Origin: Mycobacterium sp. M26
GTDB lineage: Bacteria; Actinomycetota; Actinomycetes; Mycobacteriales; Mycobacteriaceae
Direction of reading: 5' to 3'
Length of the DNA: 64,000 nt
Assembly (NCBI RefSeq): GCF_001494595.1
Contig: NZ_LN929908.1
Coordinates: 124,001 to 188,000 of the forward strand
Part shown: piece after piece, positions 35,722-44,654 of the stretch
How positions within the stretch are numbered: the first letter of the stretch is position 1
How the letters are laid out: each line of letters opens with the position of its first letter
Translations under genes and position numbers: made by a program
Notes under the pieces: generated by a model
What the model saw: only the letters and a program-made list of their open reading frames with translations
What the model was told of the DNA's origin: nothing
Database searches by the model: none

Positions 35722-36504
35722 ATGGCTGGCTTGCTCGAGAACAAAGTCGTGGTGATCAGCGGTGTGGGCCCGGCTCTGGGTACCACGCTGGCGCGCCGAT
35801 GTGCCGAGGAAGGTGCCGACCTGGTGCTGGCGGCCCGCACCGTCGGCCGACTGGAGGACGTGGCCAAGGAGATCACCGACCTGGGCAGGCGCGCCCTGTC
35901 GGTCGGCACCGACATCACCGACGACGCGCAGGTGGACAACCTGGTCAAGCAGACCCTGGACACCTACGGCAAGGTTGACGTACTGGTCAACAACGCCTTC
36001 AAGGTGCCGTCGATGAAGCCGTTCGGCCAGACGTCGTTCGACCACATTCGGGACACGCTGGAACTCACCGTGCTCGGCGCGCTGCGGATGATCCAGGGCT
36101 TCACACCGGCACTGACCGAGGCCAAGGGATCCATCGTCAACGTGAACTCGATGGTGGTGCGCCATTCCGACCCCAAGCAGGGCGCCTACAAGATGGCCAA
36201 GTCGGCGCTACTGGCGATGTCGGAGTCGCTGGCGAGTGAACTCGGCGGGCATGGTATCCGGGTGAATTCCGTTCTGCCCGGCTACATCTGGGGTGGCACC
36301 CTGAAGGGGTACTTCGAGCACCAGGCCGGCAAGTACGGCACCACGGTCGAGGAGATCTACAACGCCGCCGCGGTGAACTCTGATCTCAAGCGGCTGCCCA
36401 CTGAGGACGAGGTCGCCTCGGCCATCCTGTTCATGGCCAGCGACCTGTCCAGCGGTATCACCGGGCAGACCCTCGATGTGAACTGCGGGGAGTACCACAA
36501 CTGA
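35722..36504 (+). CDS. SDR oxidoreductase, Rv3530c-like
   Basis: 260 aa SDR. Seen: glycine-rich motif with unusual spacing, ISGVGPALGTTLARR, the NNAF motif in place of NNAG, and catalytic YKMAKSALLAM. The C-terminal GITGQTLDVNCGEYHN is typical of the family. Only 3 nt separate it from the Rv3531c-like gene. The Mtb orthologue lies in the KstR regulon; the substrate is unknown, probably a hydroxysteroid or hydroxyacyl-CoA. Confidence 0.85.
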   Translation: MAGLLENKVVVISGVGPALGTTLARRCAEEGADLVLAARTVGRLEDVAKEITDLGRRALSVGTDITDDAQVDNLVKQTLDTYGKVDVLVNNAFKVPSMKPFGQTSFDHIRDTLELTVLGALRMIQGFTPALTEAKGSIVNVNSMVVRHSDPKQGAYKMAKSALLAMSESLASELGGHGIRVNSVLPGYIWGGTLKGYFEHQAGKYGTTVEEIYNAAAVNSDLKRLPTEDEVASAILFMASDLSSGITGQTLDVNCGEYHN

Positions 36505-36532
36505 TGGTGGGAACGAGCGAGGTAGAACAACG

Positions 36533-37669
36533 ATGAGCGATTTCCTCAGCGTCGAGAGCCTGCTGGCCTCGGCGACCAAGGCCACCGGTCTGGACGATTT
36601 CGGCGTCGACGACGACAACTACCGCGAAGCGCTGAGCGTGCTGCTCGAGTCGTTTCGCACCGAGGCGGACCTGACCGACATCGGCAGCAAGATGCACCGC
36701 TTCTTCGTGCGCAACGCGTTGGTGGCCCGGCTGCTGTCCGAGGCCGCCTTCAAGCAGTATCCGGAGCACGTCGACGTCCCGATCGAGCGGCCGATCTTCG
36801 TGACCGGTCTGCCGCGCACCGGCACCACCGCGCTGCACCGGCTGCTCTGCGGCGATCCCCGTCACCAGGGTCTGGAGCTGTGGCTGGCCGAGTTCCCGCA
36901 GCCGCGGCCGCCGCGCGAAACCTGGCCGGACAACCCGGTTTTCGCTGAGCTCGACGCCCGGTTCAAGAAGGCGCACGACGAGAACCCGGACTACACCGGC
37001 CTGCACTACATGACCGCCGACGAGGTCGAGGAATGCTGGCAGCTGCTGCGCCAGTCGCTGCACTCGGTGTCTTACGAGACGCTGGCCCACGTGCCGACCT
37101 ATGCCCAGTGGCTGGCCAATCAGGACTGGACAAAGCCCTACCTGCGGCACCGCAAGAACCTGCAGCTGATCGGCCTCAATGAGCCCGAGAAGCGCTGGGT
37201 GCTCAAGAATCCCAGTCATCTGTTCGCACTGGACGCGGTCTTCGCCGCCTATCCTGACGCGCTGATCCTGCAGTGCCATCGGCCGGCCGAGACCATCATG
37301 GCCTCGATGTGCTCGCTGTCCGCGCACACCACCGCTGGCTGGTCGAACACGTTCGCCGGCGACGTGATCGGTGCCGACGCGCTGGAGACGTGGTCGCGTG
37401 GGCTGGAGCGGTTCAACGCGGTGCGCCGTGACCATGATGAGGCGCAGTTCTACGACGTCGACTACTTCGAGCTGATCCGCAACCCGGTCGGCACCGTCGA
37501 GAACATTTACTCGCACTTCGGTATTGAGATGACCGACGCGGCCCGGGCGGCGATCCAGGCCACCGACGAGGAGAGCAAGCAGGGCCCGCGGGCACCCAAG
37601 CACACCTACTCGCTGGCCGACTACGGGCTCACCGAGGATCAGGTCAAGGAGCGCTTCAAGGGGCTGTAG
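36533..37669 (+). CDS. Sulfotransferase-family protein, Rv3529c-like
   Basis: 378 aa. Seen: the PAPS 5'-phosphosulfate loop IFVTGLPRTGTTALHRLL near residue 90, and the downstream VLKNPSHLFALDAV and LQCHRPAETIMASM segments corresponding to the 3'-phosphate-binding region. Family members transfer sulfate from PAPS to hydroxyl groups; a sterol or sterol-derived acceptor is plausible in this operon but not shown. The ATG lies 28 nt after the SDR gene. Confidence 0.8.
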   Translation: MSDFLSVESLLASATKATGLDDFGVDDDNYREALSVLLESFRTEADLTDIGSKMHRFFVRNALVARLLSEAAFKQYPEHVDVPIERPIFVTGLPRTGTTALHRLLCGDPRHQGLELWLAEFPQPRPPRETWPDNPVFAELDARFKKAHDENPDYTGLHYMTADEVEECWQLLRQSLHSVSYETLAHVPTYAQWLANQDWTKPYLRHRKNLQLIGLNEPEKRWVLKNPSHLFALDAVFAAYPDALILQCHRPAETIMASMCSLSAHTTAGWSNTFAGDVIGADALETWSRGLERFNAVRRDHDEAQFYDVDYFELIRNPVGTVENIYSHFGIEMTDAARAAIQATDEESKQGPRAPKHTYSLADYGLTEDQVKERFKGL

Positions 37670-37713
37670 GCCGCGCCGAGATCGACGAAATGGCGCGATC
37701 TACTTGACTTTTC

Positions 37714-37737
37714 GCGCCCAAACGTTGGTTTGGGCGC
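37714..37737. terminator. Intrinsic-type hairpin between convergent genes
   Basis: Perfect 10-bp arms GCGCCCAAAC (37714-37723) and GTTTGGGCGC (37728-37737), loop GTTG. Lies between the sulfotransferase-like gene and the Rv3527-like gene, which converge; no U-tract follows on either strand. Confidence 0.75.
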
Positions 37738-37747
37738 CAACAGGACG

Positions 37748-38212
37748 CTAGCCGTCGCCGGGGGCGGGGGCGCTGGAGTACTCCTCCAAGCAGCCTTCTG
37801 CCACAGCGTGTTTGATGCTGTCCGACAGCTTCGGGCAGCCGCGGGTGCGCGCGCTGTCGCCGCCAGAAGCGCGAATCTCGGCGAAGTAGGCGCAGCGGTT
37901 CTGCGCCTCGGAGTTCCACTGCACCAGGGTGTGGGCGGCGCCGAGCTTCTTGACCCGCACCGCCACATGACAGAACCGGCAATCCACCTCGGCCAACCCG
38001 GCATTGAGATAGCGCTCGCGGTCCTGGCGGGTGGCCTCGTGCACCGCCGCCGCCCGCTGCGGGTCACCGGCGAAATCGGGGGCCTTGGCCCACGACGACG
38101 GCGTGCTGTCGTCGTCGGCCGGGTGCGGCTCGTCGTGGTCGTGCACGCCGAGCAGTTCCATCATGGACCGCGCCAAGTCGTCGACGTCAGGCGGCGGATC
38201 CTCGGGGGTCAT
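37748..38212 (-). CDS. Conserved protein with clustered cysteines, Rv3527-like
   Basis: 154 aa (Rv3527 is about 149). An acidic N-terminus rich in Asp, Glu and Pro is followed by a compact part with DCRFCHVAVRVKK, RCAYF and TRGCPKL. The CxxC plus two further cysteines suggest a zinc or iron-sulfur site. The ATG at 38212 begins 2 nt after the kshA stop, so the two are co-translated. No function known; a partner role for the KshA Rieske oxygenase is a guess from position. Confidence 0.75.
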   Translation of the reverse strand: MTPEDPPPDVDDLARSMMELLGVHDHDEPHPADDDSTPSSWAKAPDFAGDPQRAAAVHEATRQDRERYLNAGLAEVDCRFCHVAVRVKKLGAAHTLVQWNSEAQNRCAYFAEIRASGGDSARTRGCPKLSDSIKHAVAEGCLEEYSSAPAPGDG

Positions 38213-38214
38213 AT

Positions 38215-39357
38215 TCACGCCTGGGTCGGCTGTCCTTCGGCCTCGGCCTGGCGCTTGAGGTTCTCCTCCACCTCGACCTTCCACTTCTCGTTGGCCGGTG
38301 TGGTGTCGATCTCGAGCTCAAAGCGCTCAACCATATCCGGGGAGATGTCGGCGACATCGACGTAGAACTGCTGATACCAGCGGCGCATCTGGTACACCGC
38401 ACCGTCTTCCTCGACCAGCAGCGGGTTCTCGATGCGCGTCTTGTGCTTCCAGATCTCGACGTCCTGCAGGAAGCCCTTGCTGACGCCGGCGACCATGGCA
38501 TCGGAGAGCTTGTCGCTCATCGCCTCGTCGAGACCCTTGGGCTTCTCGACAATCACCCCCCACTGCAGCATGAACGAATCCTGCGTCACCGGGTAGTGGC
38601 AGTTGATCAGGATCGACTCGGCCTTGAACCCGCCGTAGACGTTGTGCAGCCAGTTGATCATGAACGACGGACCGAAATACGACGCCTCCGAATCCAGATG
38701 GGACTCAACGTAAGCCGTGCCCATGTCGTTGATGTCGGGGCGGCCCACGTTGTGCAGGTACTGCGAGGCGATGTGTCCTTCGAAGACGTTCTTGAAGTAC
38801 GTCGGCAAGCCGAAGTGGATGTAGTAGAAGTGCGCCATGTCGGTGACGTTGTCCACGATCTCGCGGCAGTTGGAGCCCTCGATCAGCATCGAGTTCCACT
38901 TCCACTCGGTCCACTCGCCGCCCGCGTACTCCGGGATCTCCGGGATGCGCACCTCGGGCTGCGGCGGGTTGCCTTCATGGTCGTGCCAGATGAACAGCAG
39001 GCCGCTGCGGATGTCGGTCTCCCAGGACCGGGTGCGGGCCAGTCGGGGTGTGCGCTTGGCGTAGGGCACCAGCTTGCAGCGGCCGTCACCGCCCCAGCGC
39101 CAGTCGTGGAACGGGCAGGCGATGGCGTCGCCCTTCACGGTGCCCTGCGACAGGTCACCGCCGAGGTGACGGCAGTAGGCGTCCAGCACGTGGACGGCAC
39201 CGGTGTCATCGGCGAAGACCACCAGTTTGGTGCCGAACGCATTGATCGGGTGGGGCTTGCCGTCCAGGTACTCCGCGACCGGGCCCAGGCAATGCCAGCC
39301 CCGGGCATAGCGGTCCGGCAGGGTTCCGGTGTCGATCTCGCGAACGCCGCTAGTCAC
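38215..39357 (-). CDS. kshA: KshA, 3-ketosteroid 9alpha-hydroxylase oxygenase
   Basis: 380 aa Rieske oxygenase, counterpart of Rv3526. With the reductase KshB (not in this window) it hydroxylates C9, after which ring B opens. Seen: the Rieske ligands Cys62, His64, Cys81 and His84 (YCRHLGG, CPFHDW) and the mononuclear iron site around Asp173, His176 and His181 (VTDMAHFYYIHFG). GTG start at 39357 with GGAGG 8 nt upstream. The KstR box at 39386-39399 lies between it and the divergent carbonic anhydrase-like gene. Confidence 0.93.
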   Translation of the reverse strand: MTSGVREIDTGTLPDRYARGWHCLGPVAEYLDGKPHPINAFGTKLVVFADDTGAVHVLDAYCRHLGGDLSQGTVKGDAIACPFHDWRWGGDGRCKLVPYAKRTPRLARTRSWETDIRSGLLFIWHDHEGNPPQPEVRIPEIPEYAGGEWTEWKWNSMLIEGSNCREIVDNVTDMAHFYYIHFGLPTYFKNVFEGHIASQYLHNVGRPDINDMGTAYVESHLDSEASYFGPSFMINWLHNVYGGFKAESILINCHYPVTQDSFMLQWGVIVEKPKGLDEAMSDKLSDAMVAGVSKGFLQDVEIWKHKTRIENPLLVEEDGAVYQMRRWYQQFYVDVADISPDMVERFELEIDTTPANEKWKVEVEENLKRQAEAEGQPTQA

Positions 39358-39385
39358 CTGTCGCCTCCAGTTCTCCGTCGCTAAC

Positions 39386-39399
39386 TAGAACACGTTACA
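39386..39399. promoter_or_regulatory. KstR operator upstream of kshA
   Basis: TAGAACACGTTACA, a full match to TNNAACNNGTTNNA, 28 nt from the kshA start and 75 nt from the divergent gene. Confidence 0.87.
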
Positions 39400-39474
39400 A
39401 TTTCTCGGTCGGCTCTCGCAATATCAACGTCGCTAGCTGGGGATTACCCAAATGACATGGGGTATATCTGAACA

Positions 39475-39999
39475 ATGCCGATGTATTCGTTCGAGGGCCG
39501 ATCACCCAGGGTCGATCCCACCGCGTTCGTCGCACCCACTGCAGTTCTCGTCGGTGACGTCACCGTCGAAGCCGGTGCGTCGGTCTGGTTCAACGCCGTG
39601 CTGCGCGCCGACTACGCGCCCATCGTGATCCGGGAGGGCGCCAACGTGCAGGACGGGTCGGTCCTGCATGCCCCGCCGGGAATCCCGGTGGACCTCGGTC
39701 CTGGCGCGACGATCGCGCACATGTGCACCATCCACGGCGCCCACGTCGGCGCCGAGGCGCTCATTGCCAACCACTGCACGGTGCTCGACGGCGCCGTGAT
39801 CGGCAAGCGGTCCATGATCGCCGCGCACTCGCTGGTCACCGGCGGTACGCATATCCCGGATGAGGTATTGGTCACCGGCGCGCCGGCGAAGGTCAAGGGG
39901 CCGATCGCCGGCACCGGTGCCGAGGTCTGGGTGAACCTCAATCCCAAGGCCTACCAGGATCTGGCGCAGCGCTACCTGGTGGGTTTCGGGGAACTCTGA
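39475..39999 (+). CDS. Gamma-class carbonic anhydrase-like hexapeptide protein
   Basis: 174 aa left-handed beta-helix protein, counterpart of Rv3525c. Seen: repeated hexapeptide turns (VGDVTVEAGASVWFNAV, REGANVQDGSVLH), and histidines in TIAHMCTIHGAHVG and ANHCTVLDG that match the zinc ligands of gamma-carbonic anhydrases. Catalytic activity cannot be judged from sequence. A second ATG two codons in (39481) is possible. Divergent from kshA, so possibly influenced by the same KstR box. Confidence 0.82.
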   Translation: MPMYSFEGRSPRVDPTAFVAPTAVLVGDVTVEAGASVWFNAVLRADYAPIVIREGANVQDGSVLHAPPGIPVDLGPGATIAHMCTIHGAHVGAEALIANHCTVLDGAVIGKRSMIAAHSLVTGGTHIPDEVLVTGAPAKVKGPIAGTGAEVWVNLNPKAYQDLAQRYLVGFGEL

Positions 40000-40017
40000 C
40001 GTTCGGCCGAGCCGGGA

Positions 40018-40419
40018 TCAGAGCTTCTGCGCGGACTTCGCGGCCTGGTCGAGTTCCCAGTAGGCGCGCAGCGCGACGATCTTGCCCGCATCGTCGACCC
40101 GGTAGGTGAACACACCCTCGGCCACCACGCGGTAGCCACTGGATTCGATGACGATGTGGCCGACGTTGGCTTCCTCGTTGCCGCACTGATAGGTCTTCTC
40201 GAAATGGAAGGTCAGCGCACTCGGAGCGATCGCCATGTCGTAGAACTTCGAGATCGCGTCCTTGCCGCGATGACCCTTGCCCTCGGGATCGAAATGCGAC
40301 GGTCCGATGGGGTCCTCCACGATCGCGTCGTCGGCGAACACCGCCAGCCAGGCGTCCTTGTCGTGCGCCATCGCGGCCTCACGCGACCGCCTGCCCGCCT
40401 CGTGGGCTGGGGTGCTCAC
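40018..40419 (-). CDS. SnoaL/NTF2-like protein, possible steroid isomerase relative
   Basis: 133 aa, NTF2-like cone fold: N-terminal helices with AMAHDKDAWLAVFADDAIVEDPIGPS and closing strands GVFTYRVDDAGKIVALRAYWEL. That Asp-rich first strand and the final AYW strand are typical of ketosteroid-isomerase and limonene-epoxide-hydrolase relatives, but Tyr/Asp catalytic residues were not established. GTG start at 40419 with GGGAAGAAAG upstream. It converges with the carbonic anhydrase-like gene and lies downstream of the LLM gene on the same strand. Confidence 0.72.
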   Translation of the reverse strand: MSTPAHEAGRRSREAAMAHDKDAWLAVFADDAIVEDPIGPSHFDPEGKGHRGKDAISKFYDMAIAPSALTFHFEKTYQCGNEEANVGHIVIESSGYRVVAEGVFTYRVDDAGKIVALRAYWELDQAAKSAQKL

Positions 40420-40435
40420 TGCTTTCTTCCCACCG

Positions 40436-41323
40436 TCAGTCCTGCCAGCCGGAGTGGATGTAGGTCTCGGCGAAGCGCTTCATCGAGTCGATCTTCTTCT
40501 CGAGCGGGGCGTCGAAGGGCAGACCCTCGAACACCCACGGGATGCCGATGTAGTCCGTGACGCCGGCCGCCACCAGGTCGCGGTGGCCGTCGACGCCGAA
40601 CTTGTCGATGCAGACCGCCTGGTACTCGAAAGGGACATCGGCGCGGCCGTTTTCGGCCAGCAGCCGCTTGAGCGTGCTGATCGTATCGGCCAGCTGGTCG
40701 CACGTCATCATCGCGCTGGTCCAGCCGTCACTGACCCGGGCAGCCCGTTTGAGCGCCACCTCGGTGTGCCCGCCGACATAGAACGGCACCGGCACGCTGG
40801 GCGCGGGGCTCATCTGCAGCCGGTCGAAGTCGTAGAACTCGCCGTGGAACTCCACCATCCCACCGGCCAGCACCAGCTTGATGACCTCGATCATCTCGTC
40901 GACGCGCTTGCCCCGCTTGGCGTAGGGCACCCCGCACCACTCGAACTCCTCAGGCGCCCAACCGATCCCCACTCCGAAGCCGAACCGGTTGTTGGTCAGG
41001 TTGGCCACCGAGCCGACCTGACGAGCCAGCAGCAGCGGATTGCGTGAGCCCAGCTTCATCACGTTGGTGTAGAAGCGGATTTTCGAGGTCACCGCGCCCA
41101 TCGCCCCGGCCAGGATGAGCGGATCCACCCAGGGCGCGTTCTCGTCGAACATCCGCTTGCCGTCGGCGGTGTAGGGATAGTCGACGGATTGCTTCTCGAA
41201 GTAGAAGATCGAGTCCGGCAGCGCGACGTTGTCGAACCCGAGTTCCTCAGCGGCCTTGGCGATCTCGATCAGCTGATCCAGCGGGCTGAACGCGATGCTG
41301 ACCGTGTACTTCATCCGGTTCAT
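40436..41323 (-). CDS. LLM-class F420-dependent oxidoreductase
   Basis: About 295 aa luciferase-like TIM barrel. Seen: YTVSIAFSPLDQLIEIAKAAEELGFDNVALPD, split as the N-terminal strand and helix, the NVMKLGSRNPLLLARQVGSV segment and GFGVGIGWAPEEFEWCGV, characteristic of F420-dependent LLM proteins. Start at ATG 41323, or 41314 three codons later; longer frames enter ltp3. Lies directly downstream of ltp3 and upstream of the NTF2-like gene, so it is probably part of the operon starting at 44588. Substrate unknown. Confidence 0.8.
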   Translation of the reverse strand: MNRMKYTVSIAFSPLDQLIEIAKAAEELGFDNVALPDSIFYFEKQSVDYPYTADGKRMFDENAPWVDPLILAGAMGAVTSKIRFYTNVMKLGSRNPLLLARQVGSVANLTNNRFGFGVGIGWAPEEFEWCGVPYAKRGKRVDEMIEVIKLVLAGGMVEFHGEFYDFDRLQMSPAPSVPVPFYVGGHTEVALKRAARVSDGWTSAMMTCDQLADTISTLKRLLAENGRADVPFEYQAVCIDKFGVDGHRDLVAAGVTDYIGIPWVFEGLPFDAPLEKKIDSMKRFAETYIHSGWQD

Positions 41324-41330
41324 GGCCGTG

Positions 41331-42509
41331 TCAGCCGGCTGGCTTGTCGGATCCGACCACCCACATCGAGTAGTACTGTGACCCACCGCCATAGGCGTGG
41401 CCGAGTGCCTTGCGCGCACCCTCGACCTGGTGGTCGCCGGCCTTGCCCATCACCTGGATCGCCGACTCGGCGAAGCGGATCATGCCGGACGCACCGATCG
41501 GGTTCGACGAGAGCACGCCACCGGAGGCGTTGACCGGGATCTTGCCGCCGATCGCCGTCTCGCCGGCTTCGGTGAGCTTCCAGCCCTCGCCCTCGGCGGC
41601 AAAACCGAGGTTTTCCAACCACATCGGCTCGAACCACGAGAACGGGACGTAGATCTCGGCGACGTCGATCTCGTCGATGGGGCTCTTGATCCCGGCGGCC
41701 TTCCACAACGCGGCCGCGGCGTCCCGGCCGGCCTGCGGGCTGACCTGGTCACGGCCGGCGTAGGCCAGCGGCTCGGTCCGCAGCGCGGTGGCGTGCACCC
41801 AGGCGACGGGCTGGCCCTCGGCGACGCGCTTGTCGGCGATCTCTTCGTTGCCGATCACGATCGCGCAGGCACCGTCGGAGGACGGGCAGGTCTCGTCGTA
41901 GCGGATCGGGTCCCACAGCATCGGCGATTCCATCACCTTCTCGACGGTGATGTCGGGCTGATGCAGATGGGCCAGCGGGTTCTTGGCGCCGTTGAGCCGG
42001 TCCTTGACCGCGACGATCGCGCCGATGTGCTTGGGTGCACCGGAGCGGTTGATGTAGGCGCGCACGTGCGGGGCGAAGTAGCCGCCGGCGCCGGCGCCCA
42101 CCGGCTTGGTGAACGGCACCGGAATCGACAACGCCCACATGGCATTCGACTCGGACTGCTTCTCCCAGGCCATGGCGAGCACACGCTTGTACTTGCCGGA
42201 CTGCACCAGGCTGGCGGCGACGACCGCCGTCGACCCGCCCACCGAACCGGCGGTGTGGACCCGGATCAGCGGCTTGCCCGTAGCGCCCACGGCGTCGGCC
42301 ATGAACAGCTCGGGCATCATGACGCCCTCGAAGAAGTCGGGCGCCTTGCCCACCACGACGGCGTCGATGTCGTCGAAGGTCGACCCGGAGTCGGCCAGTG
42401 CGCGGTCGATGGCTTCGCGCACCAGTCCGTTCATCGACACGTCCTTGCGCTTGGCGACGTACTTGGTCTGCCCGGTGCCCAGCACCGCGGCGAGATGCTT
42501 GCCGGCCAT
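41331..42509 (-). CDS. ltp3: Ltp3, thiolase-like steroid aldol lyase
   Basis: 392 aa, counterpart of Rv3523. Ltp3 and Ltp4 are thiolase-fold aldol lyases; in Rhodococcus both are needed to remove the C24 branch of plant sterols. Seen: AAVLGTGQTKYVAKRKDVSMNGLVREA at the N-terminus, HTAGSVGGSTAVVAASLVQSG, and a C-terminal NASGGVLSSNPIGASGMIRF. Its start shares one base with the ltp4 stop (TGATG), so the two are translated together. Confidence 0.9.
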   Translation of the reverse strand: MAGKHLAAVLGTGQTKYVAKRKDVSMNGLVREAIDRALADSGSTFDDIDAVVVGKAPDFFEGVMMPELFMADAVGATGKPLIRVHTAGSVGGSTAVVAASLVQSGKYKRVLAMAWEKQSESNAMWALSIPVPFTKPVGAGAGGYFAPHVRAYINRSGAPKHIGAIVAVKDRLNGAKNPLAHLHQPDITVEKVMESPMLWDPIRYDETCPSSDGACAIVIGNEEIADKRVAEGQPVAWVHATALRTEPLAYAGRDQVSPQAGRDAAAALWKAAGIKSPIDEIDVAEIYVPFSWFEPMWLENLGFAAEGEGWKLTEAGETAIGGKIPVNASGGVLSSNPIGASGMIRFAESAIQVMGKAGDHQVEGARKALGHAYGGGSQYYSMWVVGSDKPAG

Positions 42510-43576
42510 CAGGCGTCCTTTCCTTCCAGAACTGCCACCAGGTTCTGTTGCAGCGCAGGGCCACTCGTGGCGTGGGCCAGGACGCGCTGCGCGGATCCGT
42601 CGAAGATGTGCTGGGCGGCGAAGCCGATGCGTTCCAGGCCCGCCGAGAACATCGGGTTGGCGGCCAGCGTGCCGCCGGACGGGTTGATCGACGTCGCGTC
42701 GGTCAGCCCGATCGCTTCTTTCAGGATCAGCTGCTGGTGGGTGAACGGCGCGTAGATCTCGGCGATCTCGATCGAGGCGACGTCACCGCCGGTGGCCGCT
42801 TTGGCCGATGCGGCCGTCGACGGCGAGGTGGTCAGGTCCCGAGCGCCCAGGATCGGGGTTTCGATGCGGTGCTCGAAACCGGCGATCCAGGCTGGCCTTT
42901 CACGCAGTTCGCGAGCCCGGTCGCCGGCCGCCAGCACGATGGCCGAGGCGCCGTCGGTGATCGGGGCGATGTCGTGCTTGCGTAGCGGCTCGGCGAAGTA
43001 CGGGCGCGAGAGCAGCTCATCAATGCTCTTGGCCGGCTTCTCGGAATCGGTGCGCGGGGCGGCGGCGAAGGCGTCGAGGGCCACCTGGGCCATCTGCTCC
43101 TCGGTCCACTTGCCGGCATCCAGGCCGAACCGGGCCTGCAATCCGGCCATCGACACCGAATCCGGCCACAGCGGCGCGACGGTGTAGGGGTCGGTCTGCA
43201 GCGCCAGCACACGGCGCAGGGTGCCCGCGGAGGACTTACCGAAGCCGTACACCAGCGCGGTGTCGATCTCGCCGGTCAGCAGCTTGATGTAGGCCTCGTA
43301 GAGCGCCCACGCCGCGTCCATCTCGACGTGCGACTCGTTGATCGGCGGCACGGCACCGATCGAGTCGATCGCGGAGATGAACGAAAAGGCTCGTCCGGCA
43401 AGGTAATCGGAGGATCCCGAGCACCAGAAGCCGATATCGGTCTGCTTCAGTCCGAGCTCGTCGTACAGCTTGGCGAAGCAGGGCATCAGCATTTCGACGC
43501 CGTTGGTGGTGCCGTCGGTACGCCGCACATGCGGGGCATGGGCGAACCCGACGACAGCTACATCGCGGTCAGACAT
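42509..43576 (-). CDS. ltp4: Ltp4, thiolase-like steroid aldol lyase
   Basis: 355 aa, counterpart of Rv3522 (about 354). Shorter than Ltp3 and probably its partner. Seen: VAVVGFAHAPHVRRTDGTTNG, HVEMDAAWALYEAYIKLLTG in the nucleophile region, where the usual Cys is not evident, APITDGASAIVLAAGDRA and NPSGGTLAANPMFSAGLERIG. The start at 43576 is chosen because longer frames run into the DUF35 gene. It lies between the DUF35 gene and ltp3 on the same strand. Confidence 0.9.
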   Translation of the reverse strand: MSDRDVAVVGFAHAPHVRRTDGTTNGVEMLMPCFAKLYDELGLKQTDIGFWCSGSSDYLAGRAFSFISAIDSIGAVPPINESHVEMDAAWALYEAYIKLLTGEIDTALVYGFGKSSAGTLRRVLALQTDPYTVAPLWPDSVSMAGLQARFGLDAGKWTEEQMAQVALDAFAAAPRTDSEKPAKSIDELLSRPYFAEPLRKHDIAPITDGASAIVLAAGDRARELRERPAWIAGFEHRIETPILGARDLTTSPSTAASAKAATGGDVASIEIAEIYAPFTHQQLILKEAIGLTDATSINPSGGTLAANPMFSAGLERIGFAAQHIFDGSAQRVLAHATSGPALQQNLVAVLEGKDA

Positions 43577-43592
43577 GGCTGTTGTTGTCCCT

Positions 43593-44588
43593 TTACAGGT
43601 GGTGCTTGTAGGTGTCGTAGTCGGCGTCCGGTTCGCCGGTCGGCCGGAAGTACTCGATGTTGTCGATGCCCAGGCCCCATTCCTCCCGGGGCTTCCACAC
43701 CGCTTCGACGCGCATACCCATCCGGACGTCGGCGGCATCGATATCCGAAACCAGGTGCAGGAACGGGATATCCGCGCCGTCGAGCAGGATGTAGGCCGCG
43801 ACGTAGGGCGGCTTGATGCGCTGCCCGGCGAACGGGATGTTGATGATCGCGAACGTCGTCACCGTGCCCTTGTCCGGCAGCTCGAGGAAGTGGTCGAGTT
43901 CCTTACCGGTGGCCGGGTCGGCCTCGCGGGGCGGGAAGTACACCTTGCCGTTCTCGCCGGTGCGGCCGCCGAGCAGCTTGCCCTGTTCCAACGCCCGCAG
44001 GTAGGCGCTCTCCGGGGCCGAGGCGGTGTGCTGGATGGCGATCTTGCTCGGGATCACCAGCAGCGTCACCGGGTCGCGGTCGTCATCGGCGGCCGGCGCC
44101 GGGACGTCCTCGGCCTGATCGCCCGGCACGAAGTAGGCGATGTCAGTGATCGCGCCGACCGGCTCGTCGACCCAGTGCGCATGCACCCGGTCACCGGTCT
44201 TGATCTGGCCGGCCGGAACGTCGACGGCGTGCAGCAACGGGGTGTCAGCGCCGTCGAGTTTGATCAGTGCCCAGGCGAACGGGCGGTCCAGCGGCTGGCC
44301 CTCGAGAGGCTGTGGTTGCCACGTCCAGGACAGCACTGTTCCGACGCTGGCCACCGGTACGATCTCCGTCAACGGCTCGTAGGTGACCGGGTCGTACTCG
44401 GCGGCTGGCACGAGGACCCTTCCATCGGAACCGCGGACACCGACGATGCGGCGTTCACGCAGTGCCGTGAAGAAGGCGCTGAGGGTTGGTCCGACCGAAC
44501 GGGTGTAGTCGAACGACAGTTCCAGCGGCGCCGAAAGGGGCGGCTCGTGCGAATCGGACAAGGCAGGGCTGCTTTGGCTGACTGTCAC
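43593..44588 (-). CDS. Double DUF35 OB-fold protein, Rv3521-like
   Basis: 331 aa with two DUF35 domains: the first includes SVGTVLSWTWQPQP, AWALIKLDGADTPLLHAV and GDRVHAHWVDE; the second GTVTTFAIINIPFAG, YVAAYILLDGADIPFLHLV and GMRVEAVWKPREEWG. DUF35 proteins are the obligate partners of thiolase-like aldol lyases (as ChsH2 is for Ltp2), so this is the expected partner of Ltp3 and/or Ltp4. GTG start at 44588, 9 nt from the KstR box. First gene of the minus-strand operon with ltp4, ltp3, LLM and NTF2-like genes. Confidence 0.82.
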   Translation of the reverse strand: MTVSQSSPALSDSHEPPLSAPLELSFDYTRSVGPTLSAFFTALRERRIVGVRGSDGRVLVPAAEYDPVTYEPLTEIVPVASVGTVLSWTWQPQPLEGQPLDRPFAWALIKLDGADTPLLHAVDVPAGQIKTGDRVHAHWVDEPVGAITDIAYFVPGDQAEDVPAPAADDDRDPVTLLVIPSKIAIQHTASAPESAYLRALEQGKLLGGRTGENGKVYFPPREADPATGKELDHFLELPDKGTVTTFAIINIPFAGQRIKPPYVAAYILLDGADIPFLHLVSDIDAADVRMGMRVEAVWKPREEWGLGIDNIEYFRPTGEPDADYDTYKHHL

Positions 44589-44597
44589 ACCATCGAG

Positions 44598-44611
44598 TAG
44601 AACAGGTTCTA
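44598..44611. promoter_or_regulatory. KstR operator between DUF35 gene and Rv3520c-like gene
   Basis: TAGAACAGGTTCTA, with complementary 6-base arms (TAGAAC/GTTCTA), a full match to TNNAACNNGTTNNA. It sits between divergent starts at 44588 and 44655. Confidence 0.88.
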
Positions 44612-44654
44612 AGAATCGTGGCAAGGACCGGTTCCGGACAGAAAGGCAGTACCG

